31,562 nt of DNA from an uncultured Eubacteriales bacterium (GCA_900547975.1 URIX01000015.1:1-31562); one strand, 5' to 3'; positions 25,333 through 31,562 are shown, counted from the stretch's first letter. The notes: a model not told the origin generated them from the sequence alone. Numbers and translations are program-made.

Positions 25333-27222
25333 TTACTTTTCGGAAAGTTCGAGCCATTCTTCTTCGATAGGCGCGAGATTTTCTTTGAGTGCGGAAATTT
25401 GAGACTCGATTTCGGCAATCTTTACGTAGTCGGTATACACGCTTTCATCGTTATGCATAACATCTTGCAAAGAAGAAATTTGCTCGTTTATGACGTTCAT
25501 TTTTTCTTCGAGAAAACTCATTCTGTGCGCGCGCCTCGCTTCTTCTTTGCTTTGCGATACGGGCTTCTCTTTTTTCTTAACTTCGACGGATTTGCCTTGA
25601 TTCTCACCACTTTCGCTTGCGGTTTTTCTCGATTCGTATTCGGAATATTTGCCATCGAAAAGTTCGATTTTCCCGTCGTTGAAAACTATGAGTCTCGAGC
25701 ACACTCTGTTGATAAAATATCTGTCGTGCGACACGGTTATCACTGTTCCCGTGTAGTTTGAAAGCAGTCTTTCAAGCGTTTCTTTGCCGATGATGTCCAT
25801 ATGGTTGGTCGGCTCGTCGAGTATGAGAATATTAGGTTTTTTTCTCAATATTTTGCAAAGTGCGAGCCTAACTTTTTCGCCGCCCGACAGGTCGCATATA
25901 CGTTTGAAAACGTCGTCGCCCGTGAGCATAAACGCGCCGAGCGCACTGCGCGCTTCGGTGTTGGACAACATAGGAAATTCGTTTTGGAAATCTTCGAGCA
26001 CCGAGAGCGTTGAAAAACTTTGCGTCGAGGTTTGGTCGAAATACCCGACTTGTGCGTGAAGCCCGAATGTTGTGCTGCCGCCGAGCGGTTTTAGTTTGTG
26101 AACGATTGTTTTCACAAGTGTGGATTTGCCCGTGCCGTTCTGCCCTATTATGCCGACTTTTTGACCTCTTTTGACAATGGTGTCAACTTCGCCGAGCGGC
26201 TTGTCGTAGCCGAATACGAGTTTGTCGATAACAACCGCTTTTTCGACGGTTTCGCGTTCGGGTTGAAAGTTGGAACGGAATGTTGCCGTATCGAAATTGC
26301 TCGGCGTTCCCACTTCGCCTATGCGCTCGATTTGTTTGAGTTTTGCTTGCGCCATTGCGGCTTTGTTCGCCTTGTATCTGAACTTTTCAACGAGCGCGGT
26401 AAGGCGGTCTATTTCCTTTTTGCGCATAATCGAGTCTTTGAGCGCCTTGTCGTAGGCTTGCTGTTTTTGCGCCATAAACGAGGTGTAGTTGCCTGCATAT
26501 CGCTTCGTTTCGCCGTACTCGATTTCGTATACGACGTTCACGATTTTGTCCAAAAACATACGATCGTGCGACACTATCACGCAGGATTTTTTGTATGCGC
26601 AGAGATAGTTTTCAAGCCACTCGATTGCCTCTAAATCCAAATGGTTGGTGGGCTCGTCCAAAAGCAAAACGTCCGGCTTTGACAAAAGCAGTTTCAAAAG
26701 CGCGATTTTGGTGCGCTGTCCGCCCGAAAACTCACACAGCGGCTTTTTCATATCCTCGTTTGAAAACCCAAACTTTTTCACCGCCGTGAGGTATTCTTTT
26801 TTATAGGTATATCCGCCCTCTCTCTCGAATTGTTCGCAAAGACGAGAATATCTTTTTACGTTTTGGTCGCACGAATCCGTTTGCAGCGCCGAAAGCGCGC
26901 TTTCCATATCCGCCTCTATGCCGAGCAAATCGGAATACGCTTCCAAAATCTCGTCGAGCATAGTTTTGGACTTATCGTCGTTGCTGGTCTGCTTCAAAAA
27001 ACCTATGACGGGATTGCCGCTTGTAAAAACGCCGTACGGCGCGTCGTCCTCGCCCTTTTGGCACTCAACCTCACCCGTCAAAACTTTGAGAAGCGTGGTT
27101 TTTCCGCAACCGTTGCGACCGATAAGCGCGATTTTTTCGTTTTCGTGAATGACGAAATCAGCCTGATAAATCACAGGTGTTCCGTCATATTCTACCGCTA
27201 CGTTGGATACGTTTATTTGCAT
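25333..27222 (-). CDS. ABC-F family ATPase
   Basis: A 629-residue soluble protein with two ABC domains and no membrane helix, as in ABC-F proteins, which act on ribosomes as translation factors or antibiotic-resistance proteins. Domain 1 has Walker A GRNGCGKT (35-42), signature SGGQR (166-170) and Walker B VLLLDEPTNHLD. Domain 2 has Walker A GQNGTGKST (360-368), signature LSGGEK (445-450) and ILILDEPTNHMD. The inter-domain linker (about 240-325) is basic and helical and holds FRYKANKAAMAQAK, the P-site-tRNA-interacting segment in this family. A lysine-rich stretch and a C-terminal coiled coil (about 560-627) are present. The layout resembles the Uup/YdiF/YfmR-type subgroups; the subgroup cannot be fixed by eye. 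A weak ribosome binding site (AGGA) lies upstream. Single gene. Confidence 0.93.
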   Translation of the reverse strand: MQINVSNVAVEYDGTPVIYQADFVIHENEKIALIGRNGCGKTTLLKVLTGEVECQKGEDDAPYGVFTSGNPVIGFLKQTSNDDKSKTMLDEILEAYSDLLGIEADMESALSALQTDSCDQNVKRYSRLCEQFEREGGYTYKKEYLTAVKKFGFSNEDMKKPLCEFSGGQRTKIALLKLLLSKPDVLLLDEPTNHLDLEAIEWLENYLCAYKKSCVIVSHDRMFLDKIVNVVYEIEYGETKRYAGNYTSFMAQKQQAYDKALKDSIMRKKEIDRLTALVEKFRYKANKAAMAQAKLKQIERIGEVGTPSNFDTATFRSNFQPERETVEKAVVIDKLVFGYDKPLGEVDTIVKRGQKVGIIGQNGTGKSTLVKTIVHKLKPLGGSTTFGLHAQVGYFDQTSTQSFSTLSVLEDFQNEFPMLSNTEARSALGAFMLTGDDVFKRICDLSGGEKVRLALCKILRKKPNILILDEPTNHMDIIGKETLERLLSNYTGTVITVSHDRYFINRVCSRLIVFNDGKIELFDGKYSEYESRKTASESGENQGKSVEVKKKEKPVSQSKEEARRAHRMSFLEEKMNVINEQISSLQDVMHNDESVYTDYVKIAEIESQISALKENLAPIEEEWLELSEK

Positions 27223-27366
27223 ACTTCGATTTTATCCTATTTTGTAAATTAAGTCCATAAAATCCTCAAACATCTAAAATATAACTATAAAACTATAAAA
27301 AAGTGTCACATAGTGCCGCCGCACAACCGTGCGGCAGGGGTCAGAGTTTCCAACAGGCGATAAAAC

Positions 27367-27396
27367 AAAACGAACACTTTGATTAGTGTTCGTTTT
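27367..27396. terminator. Intrinsic terminator, 12-bp stem
   Basis: AAAACGAACACT (27367-27378) pairs perfectly with AGTGTTCGTTTT (27385-27396) around TTGATT. On the minus strand it would be the last stop for transcripts coming from tRNA-Asn, just before the ABC-F gene. Confidence 0.8.
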
Positions 27397-27410
27397 ATTG
27401 CCTAATGGCA

Positions 27411-27477
27411 CGCTTATATCGGGACGCTCAACACGCGCAATAAAAAAAGAACGCTTTTGCGTTCTTTTTTGGCGCCT
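27411..27477. repeat. 67-bp direct repeat, copy B
   Basis: Identical to 27693-27759 at 66 of 67 positions (A versus G at the sixth base). The unit contains the full 12-bp terminator stem and the GGCGCC that, in the other copy, is the discriminator plus acceptor start of tRNA-Asn. Confidence 0.9.
27443..27470. terminator. Terminator stem, copy 1 of 3
   Basis: AAAAAAGAACGC (27443-27454) / GCGTTCTTTTTT (27459-27470), loop TTTT. Functional in both directions by sequence. It lies within direct-repeat copy B. Confidence 0.85.
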
Positions 27478-27516
27478 CGGCGTGGTACGCCGCCCCGCAT
27501 TTTCCAAATGCGCTTC

Positions 27517-27532
27517 GGGACTCGGACCCCCG
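27517..27532 (-). pseudogene. Fragment of a tRNA T-arm (tRNA-Asn-like)
   Basis: Sixteen bases identical to 27765-27780, which are the T-loop and most of the T-stem of the intact tRNA-Asn. On the minus strand the fragment is followed, after about 40 bases holding two small palindromes, by GGCGCC and a terminator stem identical to the one behind the intact tRNA. This looks like the decayed or interrupted 3' end of a second tRNA copy. Confidence 0.55.
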
Positions 27533-27660
27533 TGTAGTAGCGAAGGAAAATAAAATTGTTTATTACTTTTCCGAGCGTCCACTTCGGAAGAAGTGTCGTG
27601 GCACAACGTGCCGACGTGCGTCTTCGCGCGTCTGGGGTCCCCCTCAACTTCGACGATATA

Positions 27661-27688
27661 AAAAAAGAACGCTCTTGCGTTCTTTTTT
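27661..27688. terminator. Terminator stem, copy 2 of 3
   Basis: AAAAAAGAACGC (27661-27672) / GCGTTCTTTTTT (27677-27688). The loop TCTT differs by one base from the other two copies. Confidence 0.85.
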
Positions 27689-27692
27689 GGCG

Positions 27693-27759
27693 CGCTTGTA
27701 TCGGGACGCTCAACACGCGCAATAAAAAAAGAACGCTTTTGCGTTCTTTTTTGGCGCCT
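27693..27759. repeat. 67-bp direct repeat, copy A
   Basis: Partner of 27411-27477. It overlaps the last few bases of tRNA-Asn (acceptor end and CCA), so the repeat boundary lies inside the tRNA gene. Confidence 0.9.
27725..27752 (-). terminator. Terminator of tRNA-Asn, copy 3 of 3
   Basis: AAAAAAGAACGC (27725-27736) / GCGTTCTTTTTT (27741-27752), loop TTTT, starting directly at the CCA end of tRNA-Asn on the minus strand. Confidence 0.9.
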
Positions 27760-27827
27760 GTTGAGGGACTCGGACCCCCGACACTTCGGTTAACAGCCGA
27801 ATGCTCTACCGACTGAGCTAAACAGGC
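27752..27827 (-). tRNA. trnN: tRNA-Asn (anticodon GTT), CCA encoded
   Basis: On the minus strand a full cloverleaf can be drawn. The acceptor GCCTGTT (27821-27827) pairs perfectly with AACAGGC (27756-27762); the D-arm is GCTC/GAGC; the anticodon stem TTCGG/CCGAA encloses CTGTTAA with anticodon GTT; the variable loop has five bases; the T-arm is GGGGG/CCCTC with loop TCCGAGT. The discriminator is G, followed by an encoded CCA (27752-27754) and immediately by a terminator. It decodes AAC/AAU. Confidence 0.96.
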
Positions 27828-27849
27828 ATTTGTTTTTCAATGCTTGTTT

Positions 27850-27878
27850 ATAATAATCTTTCCGAGAGAATTTGTCAA
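27850..27878 (-). promoter_or_regulatory. Promoter of tRNA-Asn
   Basis: On the minus strand a consensus -35 TTGACA (27873-27878), a 17-base spacer and -10 TATTAT (27850-27855). The predicted start near 27843 is about 16 bases before the mature tRNA 5' end. Confidence 0.78.
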
Positions 27879-28012
27879 CGATTTTTTGTATTTATGCACC
27901 ACTCTATTTATTATTTTTTACTCTCGCCGCGCAAAACGGATTTTTGAAACTTTAATTGTTTTTTAACAGTTGTATGTTTTTATAAGATAACGATTATATG
28001 CGAGGTGTATGT

Positions 28013-28690
28013 ATGAGCGAAAAAGATATGAAAAACTCTGCACCGAAAATCAACACGAGATTGCGCCACAATATTTTGGAAATGCCGAAATGTATTTACA
28101 AGGCGAGCGGAATCGTAATTTACGGCCGTCGTATAAAGAGCATAGTTTTCACGACGGATCTTGCGATTATACGAAACTGTGACGCGGACGCGGTGTTTGC
28201 CGTGTACCCTTTCACCCCTCAACAAGTGATAAGCGACGCGATAATAAAAGCGTCTTACATACCCGTATTTTGCGGCGTTGGCGGAGGCACGACCAAAGGA
28301 CTGCGCACGGTTGCGATTGCAAAAGACGTAGAATCGCAAGGCGCGATGGGAGTTGTTCTAAACGCACCCGTATCAAATCTCAACCTCTCTGCCGTTGCAA
28401 TGGCTGTGGACATTCCCATCATTATCACAGTCACGAAAAAAGACACCGATATATTATCGAGAATCGAAAGCGGCGCGACGATTCTGAACGTGGCGTGCGC
28501 GCAGGACACACCCGAAGTGGTTGCGAGTATAAGGCAAAACTTTCCCGATATTCCGATAATTGCGTCGGGTGGGAAAACGGAAGAAAGTATTTTGAAAACC
28601 ATCGAAGCAGGCGCAAACTCAATCACTTACACGCCGCCTTCGACACAGGATTTATTCAAAGAAATGATGTTGAAATACAGAGAAACCTGA
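28013..28690 (+). CDS. Conserved TIM-barrel-like protein, often labelled hydrolase
   Basis: 225 residues from ATG 28013, chosen because GAGGTG (28002-28007) lies five bases upstream; the in-frame ATG at 27998 has no ribosome binding site. The pattern of alternating strands and helices with glycine-rich turns fits a (beta/alpha)8 barrel of the phosphate-binding kind: VFAVYPFTPQ (61-70), GVGGGTTKG (88-96), ESGATILNV (152-160), IIASGGKTEES (182-192) and ANSITYTPPS (201-210). I recognise this as a protein family conserved in Clostridia and usually annotated only as hydrolase; I know of no established reaction. Single gene. A terminator overlaps its stop codon. Confidence 0.8.
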   Translation: MSEKDMKNSAPKINTRLRHNILEMPKCIYKASGIVIYGRRIKSIVFTTDLAIIRNCDADAVFAVYPFTPQQVISDAIIKASYIPVFCGVGGGTTKGLRTVAIAKDVESQGAMGVVLNAPVSNLNLSAVAMAVDIPIIITVTKKDTDILSRIESGATILNVACAQDTPEVVASIRQNFPDIPIIASGGKTEESILKTIEAGANSITYTPPSTQDLFKEMMLKYRET

Positions 28691-28715
28691 ATATCGGGTT
28701 TCTTTTGTTTTTTTT
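28681..28715 (+). terminator. Terminator overlapping the stop codon of the TIM-barrel gene
   Basis: AGAAACC (28681-28687) pairs with GGTTTCT (28697-28703), followed by T-rich sequence. The 5' arm lies in the last codons of the gene and the loop contains the TGA stop. Confidence 0.8.
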
Positions 28716-28872
28716 ACACAATAAACGGTTTATATAAACAAATCAACATAATAAAACCGCAGTTTTGCAAATTTTACGCTTTTTATATTTTTATTTTTTA
28801 CGGCAGTTTCGGTTGCCTTGATTTATTAAAACATAATATTAAAAAAAATAAAAGTCTTATTTATATATAGTG

Positions 28873-28881
28873 TGATATAAT
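28873..28881 (+). promoter_or_regulatory. Extended -10 promoter directly before the metal exporter gene
   Basis: TGATATAAT (28873-28881) is a perfect extended -10 element. The predicted start is near 28888, two or three bases before the ATG at 28891, with no good -35 and only a weak TAGG as a ribosome binding site. Confidence 0.5.
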
Positions 28882-28890
28882 ATAGGCATT

Positions 28891-29913
28891 ATGAAAGAAG
28901 TTATTATCGACGCGCTTCTGGATAGTTTGAAAATATTTGCGGTGGTGGTTGTTTTCCAATACATCATTGCGCTTATCGAGCCGAAACTGTCCGAAAAAAT
29001 ATCCCTAAAAGGCAAACTCGCACCGCTGATAGGCGTGAGTATTTCACTGTTGCCTCAATGCGGATTCAGCGTGGTCGCAACGGATTTATATCAAAAAAGG
29101 CACATAACCGTCGGCACGTTGATAGGCGTATACATTGCAACAAGCGACGAAGCGTTGCCTATATTTTTAGGCACGCCGGACAAGGCATTGCACGTATTGC
29201 CGCTTATTGCTTTGAAGTTTGTTTTGGGTCTTGCGTTCGGATATATCATAGACCTTGTTCTTTCAAAGAGCAGAAAGAAAGTTGAACATCACGTTGCGCA
29301 CTGCAACGAAAACTATAAGATTAAACTCACAGATTGCGACGGCGCGGAACTTGTTGAGAATAAGAAAGATGAAAAGACAGATTGTTGTTGCGACGAGTGT
29401 AAAGAATGTGAAGAGTTCGAGAAAGAAACCAACAACTTAAAGCAACAAGAAAAGGATTCAAAGAAGTCGGATAAGACGGAAAATTCCGAAAAGAAAGACA
29501 AAATCGACAGATTTTTGATACATCCCCTTCTTCACTCGCTCGAGATATTCGCATACGTTCTCGTGGTGAATCTTATATTCGGCATAATCGTGAACAAGGT
29601 CGGCGAAGAAAATCTGATAACCTTCCTTACGTCAAACAAATACCTTGCGCCGCTGCTTGCAGTTATAGTGGGTGCGATTCCGAACTGCGTTTCGTCCGTC
29701 GTGATAAGCGAACTTTACATTATGGGCGGACTCGGATTCGGCGCGACTCTCGGCGGACTTTGTATGAACGCGGGCGTTGCGTTCGTGTATCTGTTCAAAG
29801 ACGTGAAGCACACAAAACGAAATCTTGCGGTGTTTGGCGCGATGTTTGCGATAAGTCTCGTTATCGGATACGTTTTCTCGCTTGCATTCTCGTTTTCGAG
29901 CCTGAATTTTTGA
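28891..29913 (+). CDS. Putative manganese/heavy-metal exporter (ArsP_2-type family)
   Basis: A 340-residue membrane protein with two similar halves. Half 1 (about 10-125) contains LLPQCGFS (53-60) and TSDEALP (84-90); half 2 (about 210-335) contains AIPNCVSS (262-269) and GGLCMNAGV (288-296). Paired PQCGFS/PNC.SS motifs are characteristic of the family annotated as putative manganese transporter or 10TM heavy-metal exporter, thought to expel metal across the cytoplasmic membrane. The halves are joined by a hydrophilic loop (about 127-208) with histidines and a cysteine cluster (HHVAHC 133-138, Cys149, CCCDECKEC 165-173) and then a charged lysine/glutamate stretch; this looks metal-binding. 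The start ATG 28891 has almost no leader after a -10 element. The true substrate cannot be told from sequence. Confidence 0.82.
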   Translation: MKEVIIDALLDSLKIFAVVVVFQYIIALIEPKLSEKISLKGKLAPLIGVSISLLPQCGFSVVATDLYQKRHITVGTLIGVYIATSDEALPIFLGTPDKALHVLPLIALKFVLGLAFGYIIDLVLSKSRKKVEHHVAHCNENYKIKLTDCDGAELVENKKDEKTDCCCDECKECEEFEKETNNLKQQEKDSKKSDKTENSEKKDKIDRFLIHPLLHSLEIFAYVLVVNLIFGIIVNKVGEENLITFLTSNKYLAPLLAVIVGAIPNCVSSVVISELYIMGGLGFGATLGGLCMNAGVAFVYLFKDVKHTKRNLAVFGAMFAISLVIGYVFSLAFSFSSLNF

Positions 29914-29929
29914 CAATAAACGGGACTTG

Positions 29930-29957
29930 TTGACAAATGCGAACGAAGGTGTAAACT
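29930..29957 (+). promoter_or_regulatory. Upstream promoter-like pair before dnaN
   Basis: Perfect TTGACA (29930-29935), a 16-base spacer and TAAACT (29952-29957). It would give a leader of about 175 bases through the DnaA-box-like cluster. Confidence 0.45.
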
Positions 29958-29958
29958 T

Positions 29959-30080
29959 TGTTGATAACCTAAGGATAAATATCAACATATCTACACGATG
30001 AAAATGACAATATATTGCGATAAAACAAATTTGCGATTGCAAGACATTGTGGTTGATGAATGATTTTCCACTTGTCAACA
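29959..30080. promoter_or_regulatory. Cluster of DnaA-box-like 9-mers upstream of dnaN
   Basis: Compared with TTATCCACA, one 9-mer has a single mismatch (29959-29967, minus orientation). Six more have two mismatches: 29970-29978 (-), 29979-29987 (+), 29987-29995 (+), 30048-30056 (-), 30064-30072 (+) and 30072-30080 (+). They fall in two groups at 8-11 base spacing, next to a very AT-rich stretch (about 30085-30135). They may be DnaA regulatory sites of dnaN or part of a replication origin. No perfect box is present. Confidence 0.4.
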
Positions 30081-30100
30081 TCGCTTATTTATGTTATCAT
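30072..30100 (+). promoter_or_regulatory. Promoter of dnaN
   Basis: TTGTCA (30072-30077), an exact 17-base spacer and TATCAT (30095-30100), about 40 bases before the dnaN ATG. The -35 overlaps the last DnaA-box-like 9-mer. Confidence 0.65.
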
Positions 30101-30139
30101 TATTAAAGAAATAAACAATAATAAATATACAGGCGGAAT

Positions 30140-31240
30140 ATGAAACTTATTTGTCAAGGAAACGAATTGAGCGACGCTCTCGCAAAAGTTGTAAAGGCAC
30201 TTCCCGTCAAGAGAAACAATCCTATTCTCGACGGTGTAAAACTCACGGCATTGGGCGATACACTCACCATTTTTGCAACCGATCTCGAACTTGCCATCGA
30301 AAAGAAAATCAACGCGCAAGTGCTTATCGAAGGCGAAATCGTCGTGCCCGGAAAACTCTTTGCCGACTACGCCAAAAAGATCGAAGAAGAACAAGTCGAA
30401 CTTGACGGAACGGACAGTTCGAAACTCATCATCAAATATTTGGACAGTGAACTTCAAATCAAATGTATGAGTGCGGACGAATATCCCGTTTTCAAAGAAG
30501 TTGACACTCAAAACTCTTTTATCATTCTCAAAAAAGAATTGAAAGACATCATATCCAAAGTTATATTCAACGTCGCTGTGGACGAAGCGAGACCTTCCCT
30601 TCGCGGCGTATGCCTCAACGTCAAGGAAGAAGAAGTCGAAGCGGTTGCTTCCGACGGATACAGACTTGCTCTTTCAAAAGCGCAAATCAAAAACAACGGC
30701 GTCGTTGACAAAATCATCGTTCCCGCAAAGAGTATGAACGAACTTTCTCGTCTTATCGACGACGGCGAGGAAACAATCACCGTGTATGTTGAGAAAAACT
30801 ACATTATGGTGGACCTTTTCCACACCAAAATTGTAACAAGACTCATCGGCGAGGATTACATCAATTACGAAAAGATCATCCCGAGCGTGTTTACAACAGA
30901 AGTCACAGTTGACAAAAAGTTGTTTGAAAACGCAATCGACCGTGTGTCTCTCATCAACCGCACCGAAAAGAAATCCTACGTCAAAATGGAAATCAAGGAA
31001 GATTCCATATCCCTCAACGCACACAGCGACGACGGCGAAATCAACGAAAAAGTCACTATCGGACTTAAAGGCAAAGACCTCACCATCGGTTTTAATTCCA
31101 AATACATCATCGACTGTATGCACGCAATCGACGAGCCGTTTGTGACTCTCAACTTCACCACTTCCACGGCACCCGGAATTATCAAGGGGGAAGGCGATAG
31201 GTGGTTATACTTGATATTACCGCTCAGAGTGATTGGTTAA
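30140..31240 (+). CDS. dnaN: DNA polymerase III subunit beta (sliding clamp)
   Basis: Ring-forming clamp that tethers DNA polymerase III to DNA and recruits repair and replication proteins through a hydrophobic pocket. The 366-residue length is standard for three clamp domains (about 1-120, 128-245, 246-366). Typical segments are PVKRNNPILDGVKL (23-36), the DEARPSLRGV motif of domain 2, ASDGYRLALS, and the C-terminal strand WLYLILPLRV that forms part of the binding pocket. The ribosome binding site AGGCGG lies just before the ATG. Upstream is the metal exporter, not dnaA, and no recF or S4-domain gene starts in the 322 bases downstream, so the usual dnaA-dnaN-recF order is broken here. Confidence 0.96.
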   Translation: MKLICQGNELSDALAKVVKALPVKRNNPILDGVKLTALGDTLTIFATDLELAIEKKINAQVLIEGEIVVPGKLFADYAKKIEEEQVELDGTDSSKLIIKYLDSELQIKCMSADEYPVFKEVDTQNSFIILKKELKDIISKVIFNVAVDEARPSLRGVCLNVKEEEVEAVASDGYRLALSKAQIKNNGVVDKIIVPAKSMNELSRLIDDGEETITVYVEKNYIMVDLFHTKIVTRLIGEDYINYEKIIPSVFTTEVTVDKKLFENAIDRVSLINRTEKKSYVKMEIKEDSISLNAHSDDGEINEKVTIGLKGKDLTIGFNSKYIIDCMHAIDEPFVTLNFTTSTAPGIIKGEGDRWLYLILPLRVIG

Positions 31241-31270
31241 CAACAGCACTAAATCGCGCCTAATTTTGTC

Positions 31271-31333
31271 AGCACCTCTTGTCTGTCAACTCATTTACGA
31301 ATTGTAAATTAGGGTTGCCATTCAAGAGGTGCT
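31271..31333 (+). other. Long stem-loop downstream of dnaN, candidate structured RNA
   Basis: AGCACCTCTTG (31271-31281) pairs perfectly with CAAGAGGTGCT (31323-31333). Inside, CAAC/GTTG (31287-31290/31314-31317) and ATTTAC/GTAAAT (31293-31298/31304-31309) stack towards a GAATT loop. No T-run follows directly, so it is not a standard terminator. It may be part of the dnaN 3' end or of a small RNA ending at the terminator at 31434. Confidence 0.5.
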
Positions 31334-31399
31334 TTCGCATTATGCATCGATTTATCGCAGTTTTATTAGAGAAGTGTATCGAAAGCGACTAACTTCTGC

Positions 31400-31434
31400 A
31401 ACGCCATTTTCGATTTTACGAAAGTGGCGTTTTT
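31400..31434 (+). terminator. Intrinsic terminator
   Basis: AACGCCA-T-TTTCG (31400-31412) pairs with CGAAA-G-TGGCGTT (31419-31431) with one mismatch, followed by TTTT. Likely the end of the dnaN transcript or of a small RNA encoded in 31241-31434. Confidence 0.8.
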
Positions 31435-31496
31435 CATACATATAATTATTTAATCAAAACGTCCCCCTTCCTCACGTGTTTGGACTTCGGCGTTTG

Positions 31497-31550
31497 CGAG
31501 GCAATCTGCCTCGTTCGCTTTGGCTACAACACATTCACAGGATGTGTTGT
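31497..31550. repeat. Two short palindromes at the window edge
   Basis: CGAGGCA/TGCCTCG with a 3-base loop (31497-31513) and ACAACACAT/ATGTGTTGT with a 7-base loop (31526-31550). The style resembles the palindrome array at 264-371, but without the ATATC linkers. Confidence 0.5.
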
Positions 31551-31562
31551 TTAACGCGTCGC

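Larger units (their letters stand above)
27223..27751. other. Palindrome- and terminator-rich intergenic region between the ABC-F gene and tRNA-Asn
   Basis: About 530 bases with no supportable gene; frames at 27274-27606, 27414-27722 and 27556-27816 run through terminators and repeats. It contains GCCGCAC/GTGCGGC (27318-27335), a terminator (27367-27396), two copies of a 67-bp direct repeat, three copies of one terminator stem, a 16-base copy of the tRNA-Asn T-arm, and small palindromes CGGCGT/ACGCCG (27478-27492), GCATTT/AAATGC (27497-27511) and GGCAC/GTGCC (27600-27612). Confidence 0.75.
31241..31562. other. Structured non-coding right edge of the window
   Basis: No gene is seen. The stretch holds an 11-bp long-range stem with an inner hairpin (31271-31333), AGAAGT/ACTTCT (31370-31397), a terminator (31400-31434), and two palindromes near the edge (31497-31513 and 31526-31550). 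Confidence 0.6.

Noticed and set aside
27443..27752. Three near-identical stems as a CRISPR array
   Set aside because: Spacing is irregular, each unit is a bidirectional intrinsic terminator, and no cas gene is present.
27274..27816. Three short frames between the ABC-F gene and tRNA-Asn
   Set aside because: They read through terminator stems, direct repeats and the tRNA itself, and have no ribosome binding sites.

Overview
The window looks like a chromosomal segment of a low-to-medium GC, Gram-positive-type member of the Bacillota (Clostridia), probably an uncultured gut lineage. The evidence is: strong AGGAGG-type ribosome binding sites, intrinsic terminators behind most transcripts, a YyaC-type sporulation protein, a tRNA-Asn with an encoded CCA end, a putative manganese/heavy-metal exporter of a clostridial type, and giant surface proteins built from InlB-type (Listeria-Bacteroides) and MBG repeats. 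Stops are used as in the standard code. The exact taxon cannot be fixed from the sequence alone.

Layout. 1-381: non-coding, ending in a string of short palindromes that abuts the dut ribosome binding site. 382-828: dut. 977-2107 (-): an HSL-type alpha/beta hydrolase, convergent with dut over a bidirectional terminator. 2220-6318 (-): the operon ftsH-cysE-cysS, with a near-consensus promoter. 6319-7076: AT-rich divergent intergenic region. 7077-12641 (+): ABC ATPase, ABC permease and a secreted Ig-like/beta-helix protein, joined by a 4-base overlap and then a 1-base gap. 12806-19162 (+): a 2118-residue lipoprotein with InlB-type repeats, about eleven MBG modules and a beta-solenoid-like C-terminus, ended by a strong terminator. 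19220-19453 (-): a small two-span membrane protein. 19573-20163 (+): yyaC. 20348-25198 (+): a CvpA-like membrane protein followed by a 1337-residue membrane-anchored protein with an unrecognised ~30-residue repeat. 25333-27222 (-): an ABC-F ATPase. 27223-27827: a palindrome- and terminator-rich stretch with a 67-bp direct repeat, a fragment of a tRNA T-arm and an intact tRNA-Asn(GTT). 28013-28690 (+): a conserved TIM-barrel-like protein of unknown function. 28891-29913 (+): the metal exporter. 30140-31240 (+): dnaN, preceded by a cluster of DnaA-box-like 9-mers and not flanked by dnaA or recF within the window. 31241-31562: structured non-coding DNA.

How the genes work together. Housekeeping functions (dUTP clean-up, cysteine synthesis and charging, membrane proteolysis, sliding clamp, ABC-F, tRNA-Asn) alternate with two blocks that look like cell-envelope systems. 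The first (7077-19162) couples an ABC-2-type exporter to two very large exported proteins. The second (20348-25198) pairs a CvpA-like membrane protein with a giant repeat protein. The second block is the best candidate for an undescribed system: its repeat can be read directly from the sequence but matches no family I can name. No phage, transposase, CRISPR array or toxin-antitoxin pair was seen.
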